Part shown: positions 11,913 through 23,400 of the stretch, one piece after another
Layout: the number at the start of each line of letters is the position of its first letter
Numbering within the stretch: the first letter of the stretch is position 1
Source: Rostratula benghalensis
Taxonomy: Eukaryota > Chordata > Aves > Charadriiformes > Rostratulidae
Length of the DNA stretch: 64,000 bases
Reading direction: 5' to 3'
NCBI GenBank assembly: GCA_013399305.1
Contig: VXAI01000137.1
Span: forward strand, 1,831,894-1,895,893
Notes under the pieces: model-generated
Database searches by the model: none
What the model saw: the letters and a program-made list of their open reading frames with translations, nothing else
What the model was told of the DNA's origin: nothing
Translations under genes and position numbers: made by a program

Positions 11913-13019
11913 TTTCCCCTTCCTCCATCCAGCTGGGTCCTTTTATCGCTTGGTGAATTTTCATGGGGATTTTGTGAGTGCAAAGCACTATCGGAGCACT
12001 AGGGCCACCTATAAATCTGCTTTGCATGTGGCATGCATTTGGGAGCTGATTGTTTTTATAATTGAATACTAAATCAATGTACTTAAGGCCAGTGTTTGCC
12101 GTTACCGCTTCTGAGTATGAAATGCTCCCTCTGTCAATAGGCGGAAGGTTTTATTAGGATAATAACTGCTGATTTAGAGCTTCAGTTCTGGTTGTGTAGG
12201 GTTTTGGGGTTTTTTTTTTTTAATGCTCAGTTCAGTTTTTGCTATTCCAGAAGCCAGGAAAATTCGGGGAATGTTTCACACCACAGTGAAGCACGGTTCA
12301 AAATGTGACATGAGATTGAATGTCTGGGGAAACACCTCTCACCTTCTGTGCCACATCAGTTCCTTCAGCAACGAGGTAACAGCAGATTAACGAGTTTTCC
12401 TTCATTAGCACAGCTGGAGCCACTTCTCACCCCCCTGATCTACTCCACCCCCTCCCTCTGAGCTTTCAGCATGAAAAGCTGAGTGCAGAGAGGGATCTTT
12501 GTGACACATTTTTGGGGTGGAATCTACTTCAAATCACTGATCTTTACTGGGCCAGGTTGTCTGCGATGCAGGTTGCCCTTTCTCTTGCCCTCCTGGCCAC
12601 CAGACCAGCCATTCTCCTTCCTCTGATCAAACACTGGCCTAACAGATTTATCTCTCCTTGGTGCATCCAGAAATCCCTTCTCACATGAAGAGCAGGAAGG
12701 TGTCAGTGAGGCTGTGAATGACTGAGCCCTCATACTGAGCTGTGGCTCGTTAATCACTCAGAAGAGAAGCCCAGGCATTTAGGGGAACTGTAAAAGTCCT
12801 TCATCTGAATGACTGGCCCTTTCCCAGCTGATTATAGAAGAAGGACATTATTTGAACAGCTCCTGTGCTTCTAATGATTCATTAAAATGTGAGTAGACTA
12901 TCCCAAAAAGTTGGGGGCAACCAGAGACAACCCTTTGGGCCATCCTCTTCCTTCCCTTTAGTGGGTAAAGAGTTTTCATTACTGAATGCAGAGAAGTTGG
13001 GTGAGAGGACAGCAAGACA

Positions 13020-13945
13020 TCCATGGACATGAACATCTCCAGAAATGGATATTCCACCACCTCTCTTCTGGGCAGCCTGTTCCAGGGCTCTGAAACCCTC
13101 AAAGTGAAGAAGTTCCTCCTTGTGTTTAGATGGAACTTCTGTTCCAGTCTGTACCTATCTCCTCTTATCCTCTCTCCAGGCACCACTGAAAAAAGACTGG
13201 CCCCATCCTCCTGACACCCACCCTTTAAGTATTTTTAGGTGTTGATCAGATCCCCCCATCAGCCTTCTCTTCTCCAGGCTAAAAAGACCCAAGTCCTTCA
13301 GCCTTTCTCATTGAAGAGATGCTCAAGGCCTCTAATCATCTTTGTGGTCCTCTGCTGTACCCTCTCCAGCAGTTCCCTGTTCTTCTGGAACTGGGTAGCC
13401 CGGAACTGGACACAGGAGTCCATATGTGGCCTCACCATTGCAGAGTAGAGGGGCAGGATGACCTTCCTTGACCTGCTGGTCACACTCTTCTTGATGCCCC
13501 CCAAGATGCCATTGGCCTTCTTGGCCAGAAGGGCACATTGCTTGCTCAAGGTCATCCTGGTGTCCACCAGGACTCCCAAGTCTTTTTTCTCAGAGCTGCT
13601 CTCCAGCAGGTCAGCCCCCATCCTGTCCTGGTGCAGGGGGTTATTCCTCCCCAGGTGCAGTACCCTACACTTGCCCTTGTTTAATTTCCTCAGGTTATTC
13701 TCTGCCCAGCTCTCCAGCCTGTCCAGGTCTCATTGGATGGCAGCACAGCCTTGTGATTGTCAGCCACCCCTCTCAGTTTTGTGTCATCAGGAAACTTGCT
13801 GAGGGTACGTTCCATCCCTTCATCCAGGCCATTGATGAAAATATTGATGAGGACTGGACCCAGCACTGACCCTTGGGGGACCCCACTTGTTACAGACCTC
13901 CAACTAGATTCTGTGCCACTGAATCCTTTACACATCAACCAATGA
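13020..13945 (-). mobile_element. CR1 LINE fragment with reverse transcriptase core
   Basis: The minus strand shows the RT segment [20 protein letters not shown] followed by the catalytic box as FPDDTKLRG, then EKKDLGVLVDTRM and further ORF2 C-terminal sequence. Active CR1 has FADD, so the Pro is a damaging change. Frames shift several times. The last 3'-terminal repeat is missing. Confidence 0.92.
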
Positions 13946-15939
13946 CCAAGTCTGGGACTAGGACTGGATCCAGCTGCATCTGACTCCCCTCTGAGAAGGA
14001 GTTTAGAAAGCCAGTGGGTCCTCTCTGAACCTTGTGACACAACAGGAGGGTCTCCCTGACAGCTCTATCTGACCCTGTCCTCTGTGTATTTAATAGCCAG
14101 GTGTACCTTGCACCAAATCTTGTTAAAACCTTGGCATCTACCATCAACTTTGTTAAATCATTGTTTTGTATCGATAAATACATTGCTCCTCTCTCACCAG
14201 TGAAGTGTATCGCTCCATCTGCAGCAGAGATTTGGGGCAGAAAGGGGTTATTTGGAACTTTCGGATTGCTTGGGAGGCCCTGTCACCTCTGGTGGTGGGT
14301 GGCAGTGACAGCCACCAAGTGCAGATGCTGCCTGGCAGAATCCCCCCCCTGCCCACCAGGACAGAGACCATGACCACCAGCCCTGTGCAAAGCACAGTAG
14401 GAACTTTGGGCTCCGGCTGGGCTTAAATCACTCTGCGTGCGTGTACATATATACTTTTTTTTTTTTGTCTTTTCTTCTTTTTTCCCTTCCTAGTGCCAAA
14501 TCCCCCTATTCCCCAGGCTCCAGGTGGGCAGGTAGGCATCAATGGCTGAGTGGGGAGCAGATGGGTGGCGTGAAGGCAGCCGAGATGCTCAGATTATCTC
14601 GCTGTAGGCTTCCCGAGAAAGATACTTGCCCGAGCTTCCAGCTCTCCGAGAGGCAGAGGCCACACGTCATCAAATTAATAACCAGCTGGGCAGCTTGTCC
14701 TTCGTTAAGACGGGGCTGGAGCTTTCGTGGGAGCAGATGATAGAAGGAAAGGGCAGGTCCAAACACAGTTTACAGGGGCTGCCATCGAGCTTGGAGCGGA
14801 GCCAGCAGGGGCTAATGAGCTCTCAGCGTGGAAGTGTCCCAGGGTTTATTTCTTACCATCTGGAAAATGCCTGCCCTTCCACTGGGATTTGTGATGATTC
14901 AGACAGGAGAAGGGATTATTAAAAGCTCAGAAGCACACTCGTCCTCCCTCCTCGATGCCTTCCTCCCCGTACCCCGCATCCCACCCCATCTGTTGGGCTT
15001 GGCAGTGCAGGAACCGGCTGCCTGCTCGTGTGCTCTGGGATGAAATGGCTCCTCTAAGACCCTTCTCCACAGGGAATGGCAACTGGAGTGAAATTAGCCT
15101 TTATGAGTTTTGGGCCGGAGACAAATTGTAAAAAAGAAACAGGCTTGGGGAACCGAAACACCAAGGTGGGAATGGTAATTTTGATGGATGTGGGAAATGT
15201 CGCCCCAGACCTCCTCCTTCAAGTCCAGCATCCCTGGTCCAGCACAGCACATCCAGCCAGGAGATTTACCCCCAGGACATGTTCTCCTTCCTTTAGTGGG
15301 AAGGCTGAAAAATTGAGCTTTTCTTCCCCTCTGTAAATCACGTAGTGCAAATTGCATGCTGGAAGCTAAGGATGGCCACCCCAAAGGGCTGAACGCTATC
15401 TGTCCATCTTCCTCCAGGAGCTGCATCCATTTTTGTGCCTTGCCAAGAATTTGTGCACTTCCCTCTGTCTCCTGGTCATCCCTCTGTGCCCACCACGTTT
15501 TAGCTCCAGCTTCTCCATGGTCCTGGGTGGGTACCGTTTCCTGTCAGGGCTTCCCACCCCAAAAATCTTACCCTGCCTCCCTGGTTTGCTTCATTTTCGT
15601 GCTCATCTGGCCACTCCTGGGAAGGAAGGTTGGCGAGGAATGTTGGAGGAGCCATTTACTCCATACTTCCATGGAGAAGAGTCAAATCTGAGGGGCCCTG
15701 CATAAAGCTGTGGAGTTAGGTTTTGAAGTTGCCAGGCAAGACAGGTAGAGGGGGTTAGGAGTAATTGTGCATATGTAAATAATCCTTAAATGCCAGCCCT
15801 GAGCTGCTCTTTATTAACACTTCAGCAGGCATTAGATCCAACTGGAGCCCGTGATCTGTGTGGGCAGCCTTCCCCACTGCAGGGCACGTGCCAGATCACG
15901 TCCTTCATTTCATCACACACGTGAGAATGGCTGGAGAGC

Positions 15940-16400
15940 AAGCCCTGAGGAGAAGGACTTGGGGGTGTTGGTGGATGAGAATCTCCACATGAGCCAGCAA
16001 TGTGTGCTGACAGCTCAGAAAACCCATCCTGGGCTGCATCCCCAGCAGCGTGGCCGAGAGGGATTCTGCCCCTCTGCTCTGCTCTGGGGAGAACCTCCAC
16101 CCAGTGCTGCCTCCAGCTCTGGAGCCACCCACATCAGAAAGGCATGGACCTGTTGGGGCCAGAGGGGGCCACAGAGAGGGCCTGGAGAATAGAAGGTTCC
16201 AGAGAGACCTCAGAGCCCTTTCCAGACCCTCAAGGAGCTCCAGGAGAGATGGGGAGAGACTCTTGATAAAGGAGGGGAGCCATAGCACGAGGGGGAACTG
16301 GTTTAGACTGGAAGATTTAGGTTAGATATTAGGAAGAACTTATTTGCTGTGAGGGTGGTAAGACACTGGCCCAGGTGGCCCAGAGAAGCTGTGGCTTGGG
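15940..16400 (+). mobile_element. CR1 LINE fragment
   Basis: The plus strand begins with the EEKDLGVLVDENLHMSQQCV segment of ORF2 and stops at CCCAGAGAAGCTGTGGCTTG before the 3' terminus. Confidence 0.88.
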
Positions 16401-18079
16401 GACCCCTTGTTTCACCCCTGCACTGTGGCTCTGGGCCACCAAGGGGGCATGTGGTGACTGACAGCCATGTCCTGTGGTCGCAAGGAGTCCCAGCACAGGA
16501 GGGAAGCAGACCCTGATAATCCTGCAGTCAGGGAGTGCAGCCTTCACACCAAAAAGTGTCTACAGAAGGCAAAATCTGCGGATGCAGACTATTAAACAGC
16601 ACAGCTTTGACAAAGAGACATCCTAGATACCGTGAAAGCTTGAAACAGCTACAGCAGCCCTGTAGAGAGCAAGTAGGTGCTCTCCTCGAGCAACTCCTGT
16701 CTAGCTTTGTAGCTCTGGTGGTTGAGAAATGCTTCTCCTAGGTCACAACAAACCCACAAACGTCCCGAAACATACTCCCACATAGGATCCCTCTTTCCCT
16801 TTCACAATTTTCTGTCCTTCCTCAAGCTCTCCAGCCCTTGCCTTCGCTGCCCATCCTGAAGGCAGCCCTAGACAGGCACCATCAGGAGAAGAGCCTTTGC
16901 AGGGAAGAGTGAAAAAGGAGATCTCATTAAGGGTTTTAACATTTATGGCCAGCAAGATAATGAAGGCAGGCAATTTGGGGTAGCTTTATTGCAGTTATCA
17001 TAATGTTTCCCTGAAGCAGAAAGATAAAAGTCAGTGGGTAATGTCCATAAGGAGTCTTTATATCTCCCTCTTTTTGTTTTATTTATTTATTTAATGGCTA
17101 TTGTAGTCGAAGATGGGTGTCATTTGACTAACAAAGCAAAGGCAATTATGTGACACTGAAACCCAAAATTACAAGGCTTTCCAGGCTGGCTGTCACAATC
17201 CATGCTCTGCAATCACCAGGAATCCCCCATCCCCAAAATTAAGTGAAATTGTCTTACCACGAGGAGAAGTGCTCTCCCCACCTTTATGTCGCAGGGACCT
17301 GTATTTTGAGACCTCCTGACAGATCTTCTCTTCCTCCCCTCCTTTATTTTCTGGTTTTACTTTCTCATTTTACCCTGTTCTGCCATTCAAGAAGATGATG
17401 GTCTGGGAATGGGAGAGGCCTAAAATGAAAGAAAACAGATAACGTTTCATTTTTATACTCTGCACTAATGAATTTGTGGAACTCGCTGCCACAGGGCATG
17501 AGGTTGCTGCCCACAACTCAACTAATCCCAAAGCATACTCACACTCAACTCAAATATCTGTAGCATCTTTGCTTAATATTTATATGAAGAGTGGATTGGT
17601 AGTTGTAAGACTTTTTTTTTCTGGCTGGCTACAATTGGAGATTTTTATTTCATCCCCTTGAAGCATGGTGTGATTGGTGAGTTTTCTGTTTCCTCAAGGA
17701 AGAATGTTAACAAATAAGTGATTTTTAATACAGTGCTTTGCAGGGCTAAGCAAAAAACCCATCATCCTGGAGGGTTTGCAGCACTGGTGTCTGCTCTGGT
17801 AATGCCAAAAAGAGCTAAAATCCACAAAATTGAGCAACCACAATGGCCTGCTCTGAAACCATGGTAACAGGAATAGAAAGTCCCTAAAACTAAAAGTTCA
17901 TAAACATAAATAATCCATTAGTTGGCCATTGTTCCAGTTGGAACCCCAAGAGAACAGAGAGTTAAATAGTAATGTCATGGTAGCTGATAGGATGAAGAAA
18001 TATCCTCTAGTTACCTTAGATAATTTTAATACTAAAAATCACACCTCTGGGAGGAGATCTTAGATGTAAATATAAGACC

Positions 18080-18760
18080 ATCTTGATCATGCCCCTGTAC
18101 TGGGCACTGGTGAGGCTTCACCTTGAGTGCTGTGTTCAGTTCTGGGCCCCTCACTACAAGAAGGACATTGAAGTGCTGGAGGGTGTCCAGAGGAGAGCTA
18201 CCAAGCTGGTGAGGGGTCTGAAGAACAAGTCCTGTGAGGAGAGGCTGAGGGAACTGGACATGTTTAGTTTGGAGAAGAGGAGGCTGAGGGGAGACCTCAT
18301 TGCCCTCTACTCCCTGGAAAAGGGTTGTAGAGAAATGGGTGTTGGCCTCTTCTCCCAAGGGAATCATGAAAGGACCAGAGGAAATGGTCTGAAGTTGTGG
18401 TAGGGAAGGCTTAGAGTGGCTATTAGGAAGAATGACTTTATTGAGAGGGTGGTCAGGCCCTGGAACAGCCTGCCCAGGGAGGTGGTGGAGTCACCATCCC
18501 TGGAAGGATTTAAGAAATGTGTAGATGTGGCACTTGAGGGCATGTGCTAGTGGCCAAGATTATTGGGTTTGGTGGTTGTTGTTATGGTGGGGGTTTTTTT
18601 GCAAGTGGTGTTGTCAGTGTGTGGTGGGGTGTTTTGGGTTTTGTTTGTTTGTTTGGGGGTTTTTTGCGGTTTGAGGGATTTATATTTTTTTTTTTGTTAT
18701 GGTTAGATTTGATAATCTCAAAGGCCCCTTCCAGCCATGAAGACTCTGTGACTCTGTAAT
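18080..18760 (+). mobile_element. CR1 LINE 3' end with G/T-rich tail region
   Basis: CTGTACTGGGCACTGGTGAG through GGTGGTGGAGTCACCATCCC, then about 150 bases of G/T-rich sequence (18560-18700), and finally CTTCCAGCCATGAAGACTCT with GACTCTGTGACTCTG at the terminus. The G/T-rich segment probably arose within this copy. Confidence 0.9.
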
Positions 18761-19439
18761 GAGACAGACAGATATTAGGACATGTGCAAAATAATTACAA
18801 GTGACCAGTCAGCCATTTTAATGTGATTTTTCAGCCCCTCCCTTGTTATTTTTTTTGTATAAAGCACTCTATGTGTTTCCTAAGAGGTATGCTGGCTAAG
18901 AAGATGCATTCCAAAGGGGAAATCTGAAGAGGATGCCTAGCACCCGATTCAGCAGAATTGAAATAAAGGTGAGGATCTCAGCTCAGTGGGTTGATTTGCG
19001 CTTGCACCCCAGGTGAAGAAACCTTATTTTTGGGGACACCAGCAGCAGCTGTCACCAGTGGGTGCATTGAGATGGATCCACGCACCCCATGAGCCTAGCC
19101 ATGGAAGTGATCAGGGTGTCGCGGTGATTAAAAAAACCCCATAACACACAAGGATAATCCAAGATACTACTTTCCCCCCGCTGTGATAGCCTGATTTCTT
19201 ACTATTTTATATAGCATTTTTTCCCCCACCTGTTCTGAAATGGTACTTTTAAATTTTTTATTAAGGAAACATTATTCAAACCATTCTTCACCATCTCAAA
19301 CAGCCCCAGCCTGGAGATTTCAAATCTCAGTCTGGAGATGATGGCCGTGATTCCCAGTATAAATGATTGATGTCACTGGTCCTACCAGGCAAAAAAAAAC
19401 CATAGGAAGACCACGCCAATGACTAAAATATCTGACTGG

Positions 19440-19757
19440 AAATCAACTCCCGGAAAGGAGGGTGTAGCCAGGGGTTGTCAGTCTCTTCTCTCAAGTCACA
19501 GGCAATAAGACAAGAGGAAATAGCCTCAAGTTTCACCAGGGGAAGTTTAGATTGGATATTGGGACTATTTTTGTACACTGAAAGGGTTATGAAGCATTGG
19601 AACAGGCTGCCCAGGAAAGTGGTGGAGTCACCATCCCTGGAGGTCTTTAAAACCTGGGCAGACGCGGTGCAGAGGAACATGTTCTTGTCAGTGTTAGGTT
19701 GATGGCTGGACTCAATGATCCGCAAAGTCCCTTGCAACCTAGACAATTCAATGAGTG
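19440..19757 (+). mobile_element. CR1 LINE 3' end (old)
   Basis: GGAGGGTGTAGCCAGGGGTT to CCTTGCAACCTAGACAATTC; plus strand, diverged, ending about 70 bp before the promoter motif cluster. Confidence 0.88.
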
Positions 19758-19826
19758 TGAGTCAGGGCTGCAGTCTGTCTGCACACCCTTTTACATCGTT
19801 CAGGTGACAGTGGGACAGTGGGCAAA

Positions 19827-19838
19827 GCCGCCATCTTG
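19827..19838 (-). promoter_or_regulatory. YY1-type site, minus orientation
   Basis: GCCGCCATCTTG is the reverse complement of CAAGATGGCGGC, the strong YY1 consensus. It points away from LRGUK and would suit transcription leaving the promoter leftwards. Confidence 0.6.
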
Positions 19839-20027
19839 CGCAAGGCCCGTTTTGACCTGTGGCTGGAACACCGTGCCCGGTGGTTATTTGCCTGACAGTC
19901 ACTGGCTTTGCATCCTGAGCTGGAACAGGCAGATAGAGGGAACACACGCTTTCCCCCTGCTGTGGAAGAAATAAAAGGAAAGGGGGGAACGTGGTGGCAC
20001 GGCGTGAAGAGACCGCCCGTGAGGCGG

Positions 20028-20053
20028 ACTACAACTCCCAGCATGCTTTGCGG
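20028..20053 (+). promoter_or_regulatory. ZNF143/STAF-type site 1
   Basis: ACTACAACTCCCAGCATGC followed by TTTGCGG closely matches the long ZNF143/STAF promoter motif with its ACTACAA extension. Such sites are typical of CpG-island promoters, often bidirectional ones. Confidence 0.8.
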
Positions 20054-20086
20054 CCAGACGGCCGCTGCGAGTACCCCGCGCAGAGA

Positions 20087-20106
20087 ACTACAGTTCCCAT
20101 CCTGCA
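20087..20106 (+). promoter_or_regulatory. ZNF143/STAF-type site 2 (weaker)
   Basis: ACTACAGTTCCCATCCTGCA keeps the ACTACA..TCCCA core in the same orientation, 59 bp after the first site, but it departs from the consensus in the AGCATGC part. Confidence 0.6.
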
Positions 20107-20128
20107 CCGCTCCGCCTGCCGGGTGTTT

Positions 20129-20134
20129 ATTGGT
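20129..20134 (-). promoter_or_regulatory. inverted CCAAT box (NF-Y)
   Basis: ATTGGT is the reverse complement of ACCAAT. It lies 22 bp upstream of the X-box, a spacing reminiscent of other RFX/NF-Y promoters. Confidence 0.5.
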
Positions 20135-20155
20135 GGGAATCTCTCTTCCCTCCCC

Positions 20156-20169
20156 GTCTCCATGACAAC
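20156..20169 (+). promoter_or_regulatory. RFX X-box
   Basis: GTCTCCATGACAAC is an imperfect palindrome of the form GTnnCC-AT-RnNAAC, the consensus of RFX-family X-boxes. RFX factors control cilium and spermatid genes, which fits LRGUK, a protein of sperm manchette, acrosome and tail assembly. It lies about 100 bp upstream of the LRGUK start codon. Confidence 0.75.
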
Positions 20170-20181
20170 GGGGGGAGCAAA

Positions 20182-20193
20182 CAAGATGGCGGC
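20182..20193 (+). promoter_or_regulatory. YY1-type site, plus orientation
   Basis: CAAGATGGCGGC is a perfect YY1 consensus in the LRGUK direction, about 74 bp before the start codon. Its ATG opens an eight-codon upstream frame that stops at TGA 20210-20212. Confidence 0.65.
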
Positions 20194-20212
20194 CGCCTGT
20201 TCGGAGGGGTGA
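20186..20212 (+). other. possible upstream ORF in LRGUK 5' UTR
   Basis: The ATG inside the YY1 motif reads eight codons (MAAACSEG) and then TGA, 54 bp before the LRGUK ATG. It would matter only if transcription starts upstream of 20186. Coding value is doubtful; a translational-control role is possible. Confidence 0.3.
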
Positions 20213-20266
20213 CGGGGCGGTGCTCGAGCGCGAAGCGCTCCGCGTCCTCCTTTCTTCTTACAGCCC

Positions 20267-20479
20267 ATGGCGGGGGGCGAGGAGAACGGGGGAGAGGGCG
20301 ACCTCGGTGAGCTGCTGCCCTCTTCTCACGGGGCCTCGCAGGACCCCTTCCAGGGGAGCCCCGGGGAGCTGCCCCAGGACAGGCCCAGCTTGCAGCAGCC
20401 GCAGCTCAGCCTGCCTCAGCGAGAGGACGAGCAGAAGGCGGATAGAGAAGATGAAGAGGAGGAGGCACAGCGCACAGAG
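20267..20479 (+). CDS. LRGUK: LRGUK exon 1 (start codon, acidic N-terminus)
   Basis: ATG at 20267 opens 71 codons in phase 0. The peptide is low-complexity and rich in E, G, P and Q, for example [17 protein letters not shown] and a run [10 protein letters not shown] near the end. This N-terminal part is poorly conserved in the family, so assignment rests on position, frame and the CpG-island promoter. The donor at GAG|GTTCAG is weak, but it is the only nearby GT that leaves phase 0 as required by exon 2. The frame itself would otherwise run to TGA at 20525. A pyrimidine tract with CAG directly before the ATG looks like an acceptor, so a non-coding upstream exon is possible. Confidence 0.7.
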
Positions 20480-23400
20480 GTTCAGCTCAGTGCCCCCCAG
20501 CTATTTGGGGGAGGGTTGTGCTCATGAGGGAAGAGCTCTTTCCCCCCTCATAGCTCAGTGTAGTTGTGGGGGGAAAGAAAGGGGAGACAGTGGAGGTACC
20601 AGGTAGTGGTTTTTTTTCATTTCCCCAAAGAGAAGAAAGGCTGCTTTGGTCTATTTTCCCTCACCTCCCATTTCTGCCTTTTTTGAGGGTTCCTTCCATC
20701 TCTGTGGTGTCCAAGATAATTCTGGATTGCCTCTCTCTCTCCTTGCTATATAAAGACTAAGGAGAAACTGGCATATAGATAGCCAAATTAAACTCTATTC
20801 CTGTTTATATGTCCAGCCATGAGATTCAATAAGCCCCTGGACCCAAGTGAATTTTTTCTCCCTGCTCTGCTGGGTTCTAAAGTGTCCACTGCCTCAGCAT
20901 TATTGCCTCATATTTTTACCTAGTGGAAACACATCTGTAGTTTCTCCTGCTCTAACACGGAGGTGCTAGAATTTACATGATTACCATTTGAAACATTATT
21001 TATCTTGGTCCCTAGATTAGCAATTGTTGTGTGACTTCTCCAAGCTTATAGGAATTTCACAAGCCATTGGCTTATTTTCTCATTAAACCTACGCAGTGGT
21101 TCATTAGTGCCATCTGTCAAGTACCCTCTTTGGCAAAGCCTGTTCTCTGAAGAGTAGCGTGAGCTGCTCAGGCTGAACAATTTTAAAGGGCCTCCAGTAA
21201 TGTGCATATTGGGGTACAACACTGGGGTTATGTTAGTACTGATTTGCTGAGATGTTAACATCCATAATCAACGTGAGTTTCATGGCTCAACATCTTTGGA
21301 AACAGGTCCTGTTTAGAGCTGTGCATTTAAACTATAAGGTGAAAAAAAAAATCCAAGAAAAATATTGTTGAACCTTTTTAGATGTATAGATCTAGTATGT
21401 GACATGTTTCTATTTGTCTGTTTTGAGGGGTCTATTAATCATTTTTTCCTAATGTGTAGTGCCTTAGTAGGGTGATGGAGCACTGAAAACAGCATTTGAT
21501 TGAAGACTTTTATTAAACTCTGTTCCCAGTTGCATCCCAAGCAGCCCCCAGACTCCAGAGTGTGGAATTTCGTTTCATAAATCTGCCCTTAATCCATTCC
21601 TCTCCCTGCCTTCCCCCTTTCTGGTGTTTTCTAGGGTCAATTTGATGGAGTGTTGGATGAAGACACTGTGGCTGAGGGACTCCACAAGCTGGGGCGCTCA
21701 GCCCCTGGTACCGAATACGTTTATCTTAATCTGTCACTTTCAGTAAGTATAAGGAAAGAACATAAAGTGTTTCTCTGCTCAAAGTTTTCCTCTTTTTAAC
21801 ACCAAATAGCTGGTCTAGTGAAAAACACATTTAAAGAGGCAGATTTTTGTCTCTGTCTGTCAATGCCATTTCATGTGCATGGGACTTCAACAAGACACAG
21901 CGTGGCTCCTGCTGATGACTGCCATATTGGTATGGATTTTTTCACTTAGTAGCAACAGCAGTAAGATTTTTCCCTATCAGGTCTTCGGGTGTGCAAATGT
22001 ATCCTCCTGCTTCAGCCACTGGAGAAAGAAATAGAGGAATCACAGAATGATAGGGGATTGGAAGGAGCCCCTGGAGATCACTAGTCCAATCCCCTGCCAG
22101 AGCAGGGTCACCCAGAGCAGGTTGCACAAAAATTTGTCCAGGAGGGGTTTAAATGTCTCCAGAGAAGGAAACTCTACCACCTCTCTGGGCAGCCTCTTCC
22201 AGAGTTCTGCTACCTTCCAAGTGAAGTTCCTCCTCAAGTTTAGATGGAACTTCTTATATTCCATTTTGTGGCCATTTCCTCTTGTCCTGTCACTGGGCAC
22301 CACTGAAAAAAGCCAGGCCCCATCTTCTTGACACCCACCCTTTACGTATTTCTAGGTGTTGATCAGATTCCCCCCCCCCCTCAGCCTACTCTTCTCCACA
22401 CTAAACAGACCCAAGTCCTTCAGCCTTAGATGGCTGAAGGAGATGGGTCTCATCATAAGAGATGCTCCATGCCCCTCATCATCTTCATAGCCCTTTCCTG
22501 TGCGCTCTCCAGCAGTTCCCTGTCCTTCTGGAACTGGGGAGCCCAGAAGTGGACACAGGACTCCAGATGGGACCTCACCAGGGCAGAATAGAGGGGCAGG
22601 GCAGCCTCCCTCCACCTGTTTCTTGATGCCCCCCAGGATGCCATTGGCCTTGGTCAGAAGGGCACATTCCTTGTTCATGGTCATCCTGTTGTCCACCAGG
22701 ATTCTCCAGCAGATCCCTCAGCCTTTCCTCATTAAGAGAAATGTTCTAGGCCCCTCATCATCTTTGTAGCCCCAAACATGCTAAACACCTGAGAATGCTG
22801 CAATCATTGTCCTTTTAGAAAGTTAAAATGGTTGTTTCTTTTTAAAGGTTACTTCCTGCTGTTCCCTCCTCTACGCAACCTTGTTTTTTCTGGCATTTCT
22901 CCTAGCTCCAGCTCTCTCTCCTCATTGTGTTTTCAAGTCGTCTTTTGACATTTTCTCCATTGGTTGGTCTTCACGTCCAACATCACTTTGTGTATGTGTC
23001 ACCCTGTCCTGATACATCCAGCTGGAGGGTCCTTGGGGCACCTCTTCAATGTCTCCCACTACTGTGGATCTCTCAGGAAAGCAGGTGAGGTTACACAGCC
23101 AGTTATTAAAAATCTCTTTGCTTTATTTTTCCAGGGTCGTGAGTTAAGTGACATTAACATTCTTTCCCGATACGTTCACCTGGAGAACCTGGAACTTTCA
23201 TATAATAAAATTAATGGTATGTAGTAAATACACTAGTAAATTCTTGGCTTGTGAAATCATTTAAGATGAGAAATGCACTGTACTGTGGAACTTTAATATC
23301 ACAAAGCCTGGGCTACCTTTTAGTGGTGTAACTACTCCAGCCCCACAGAGTGAGGAGTTGGCTGGATCTTCTTGAGAAATGATGGATGGAGCATTCAGAC

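Larger units (their letters stand above)
5021..19820. other. EXOC4-LRGUK intergenic region
   Basis: I find no supported gene in this interval of nearly 15 kb. Open frames are short and lie either in CR1 fragments or in sequence without codon structure. Stretches without repeats that I could name include 5041-5600, 7321-7850, 8340-10680, 11915-13015, 13950-15935, 16400-18075 and 18765-19435. Of these, 10110-10420 and 11940-12460 are unique and moderately AT-rich, with octamer- or homeobox-like words, and are the best candidates for conserved non-coding elements. This is a guess from composition only. Confidence 0.7.
19820..20266 (+). promoter_or_regulatory. LRGUK: LRGUK CpG-rich promoter and 5' UTR
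   Basis: The base composition changes abruptly from AT-rich to GC- and CpG-rich at about 19980-20500, immediately before the LRGUK start codon. The region carries a cluster of recognisable vertebrate promoter motifs: YY1 at 19827 (minus) and 20182 (plus), ZNF143/STAF-type sites at 20028 and 20087, an inverted CCAAT box at 20129 and an RFX X-box at 20156. There is no TATA box. The exact start site cannot be read from sequence; it most likely lies near the downstream YY1 motif, since YY1 sites of this orientation often sit just downstream of initiation. Confidence 0.8.

Noticed and set aside
13690..14040. A free-standing protein gene on the minus strand with a GVPQGS motif
   Set aside because: It is the reverse transcriptase part of a broken CR1 with a damaged catalytic box.
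17470..17560. CR1-like words (GTGGAACTCGCTGCCACAGG)
   Set aside because: Only about 25 bases look CR1-like; too little to call an element.
20186..20263. Alternative LRGUK start at the upstream ATG with a 55-bp intron removed
   Set aside because: The intron from GTGACG to TTACAG would be too short for a vertebrate, and the joined frame would not match the LRGUK frame.
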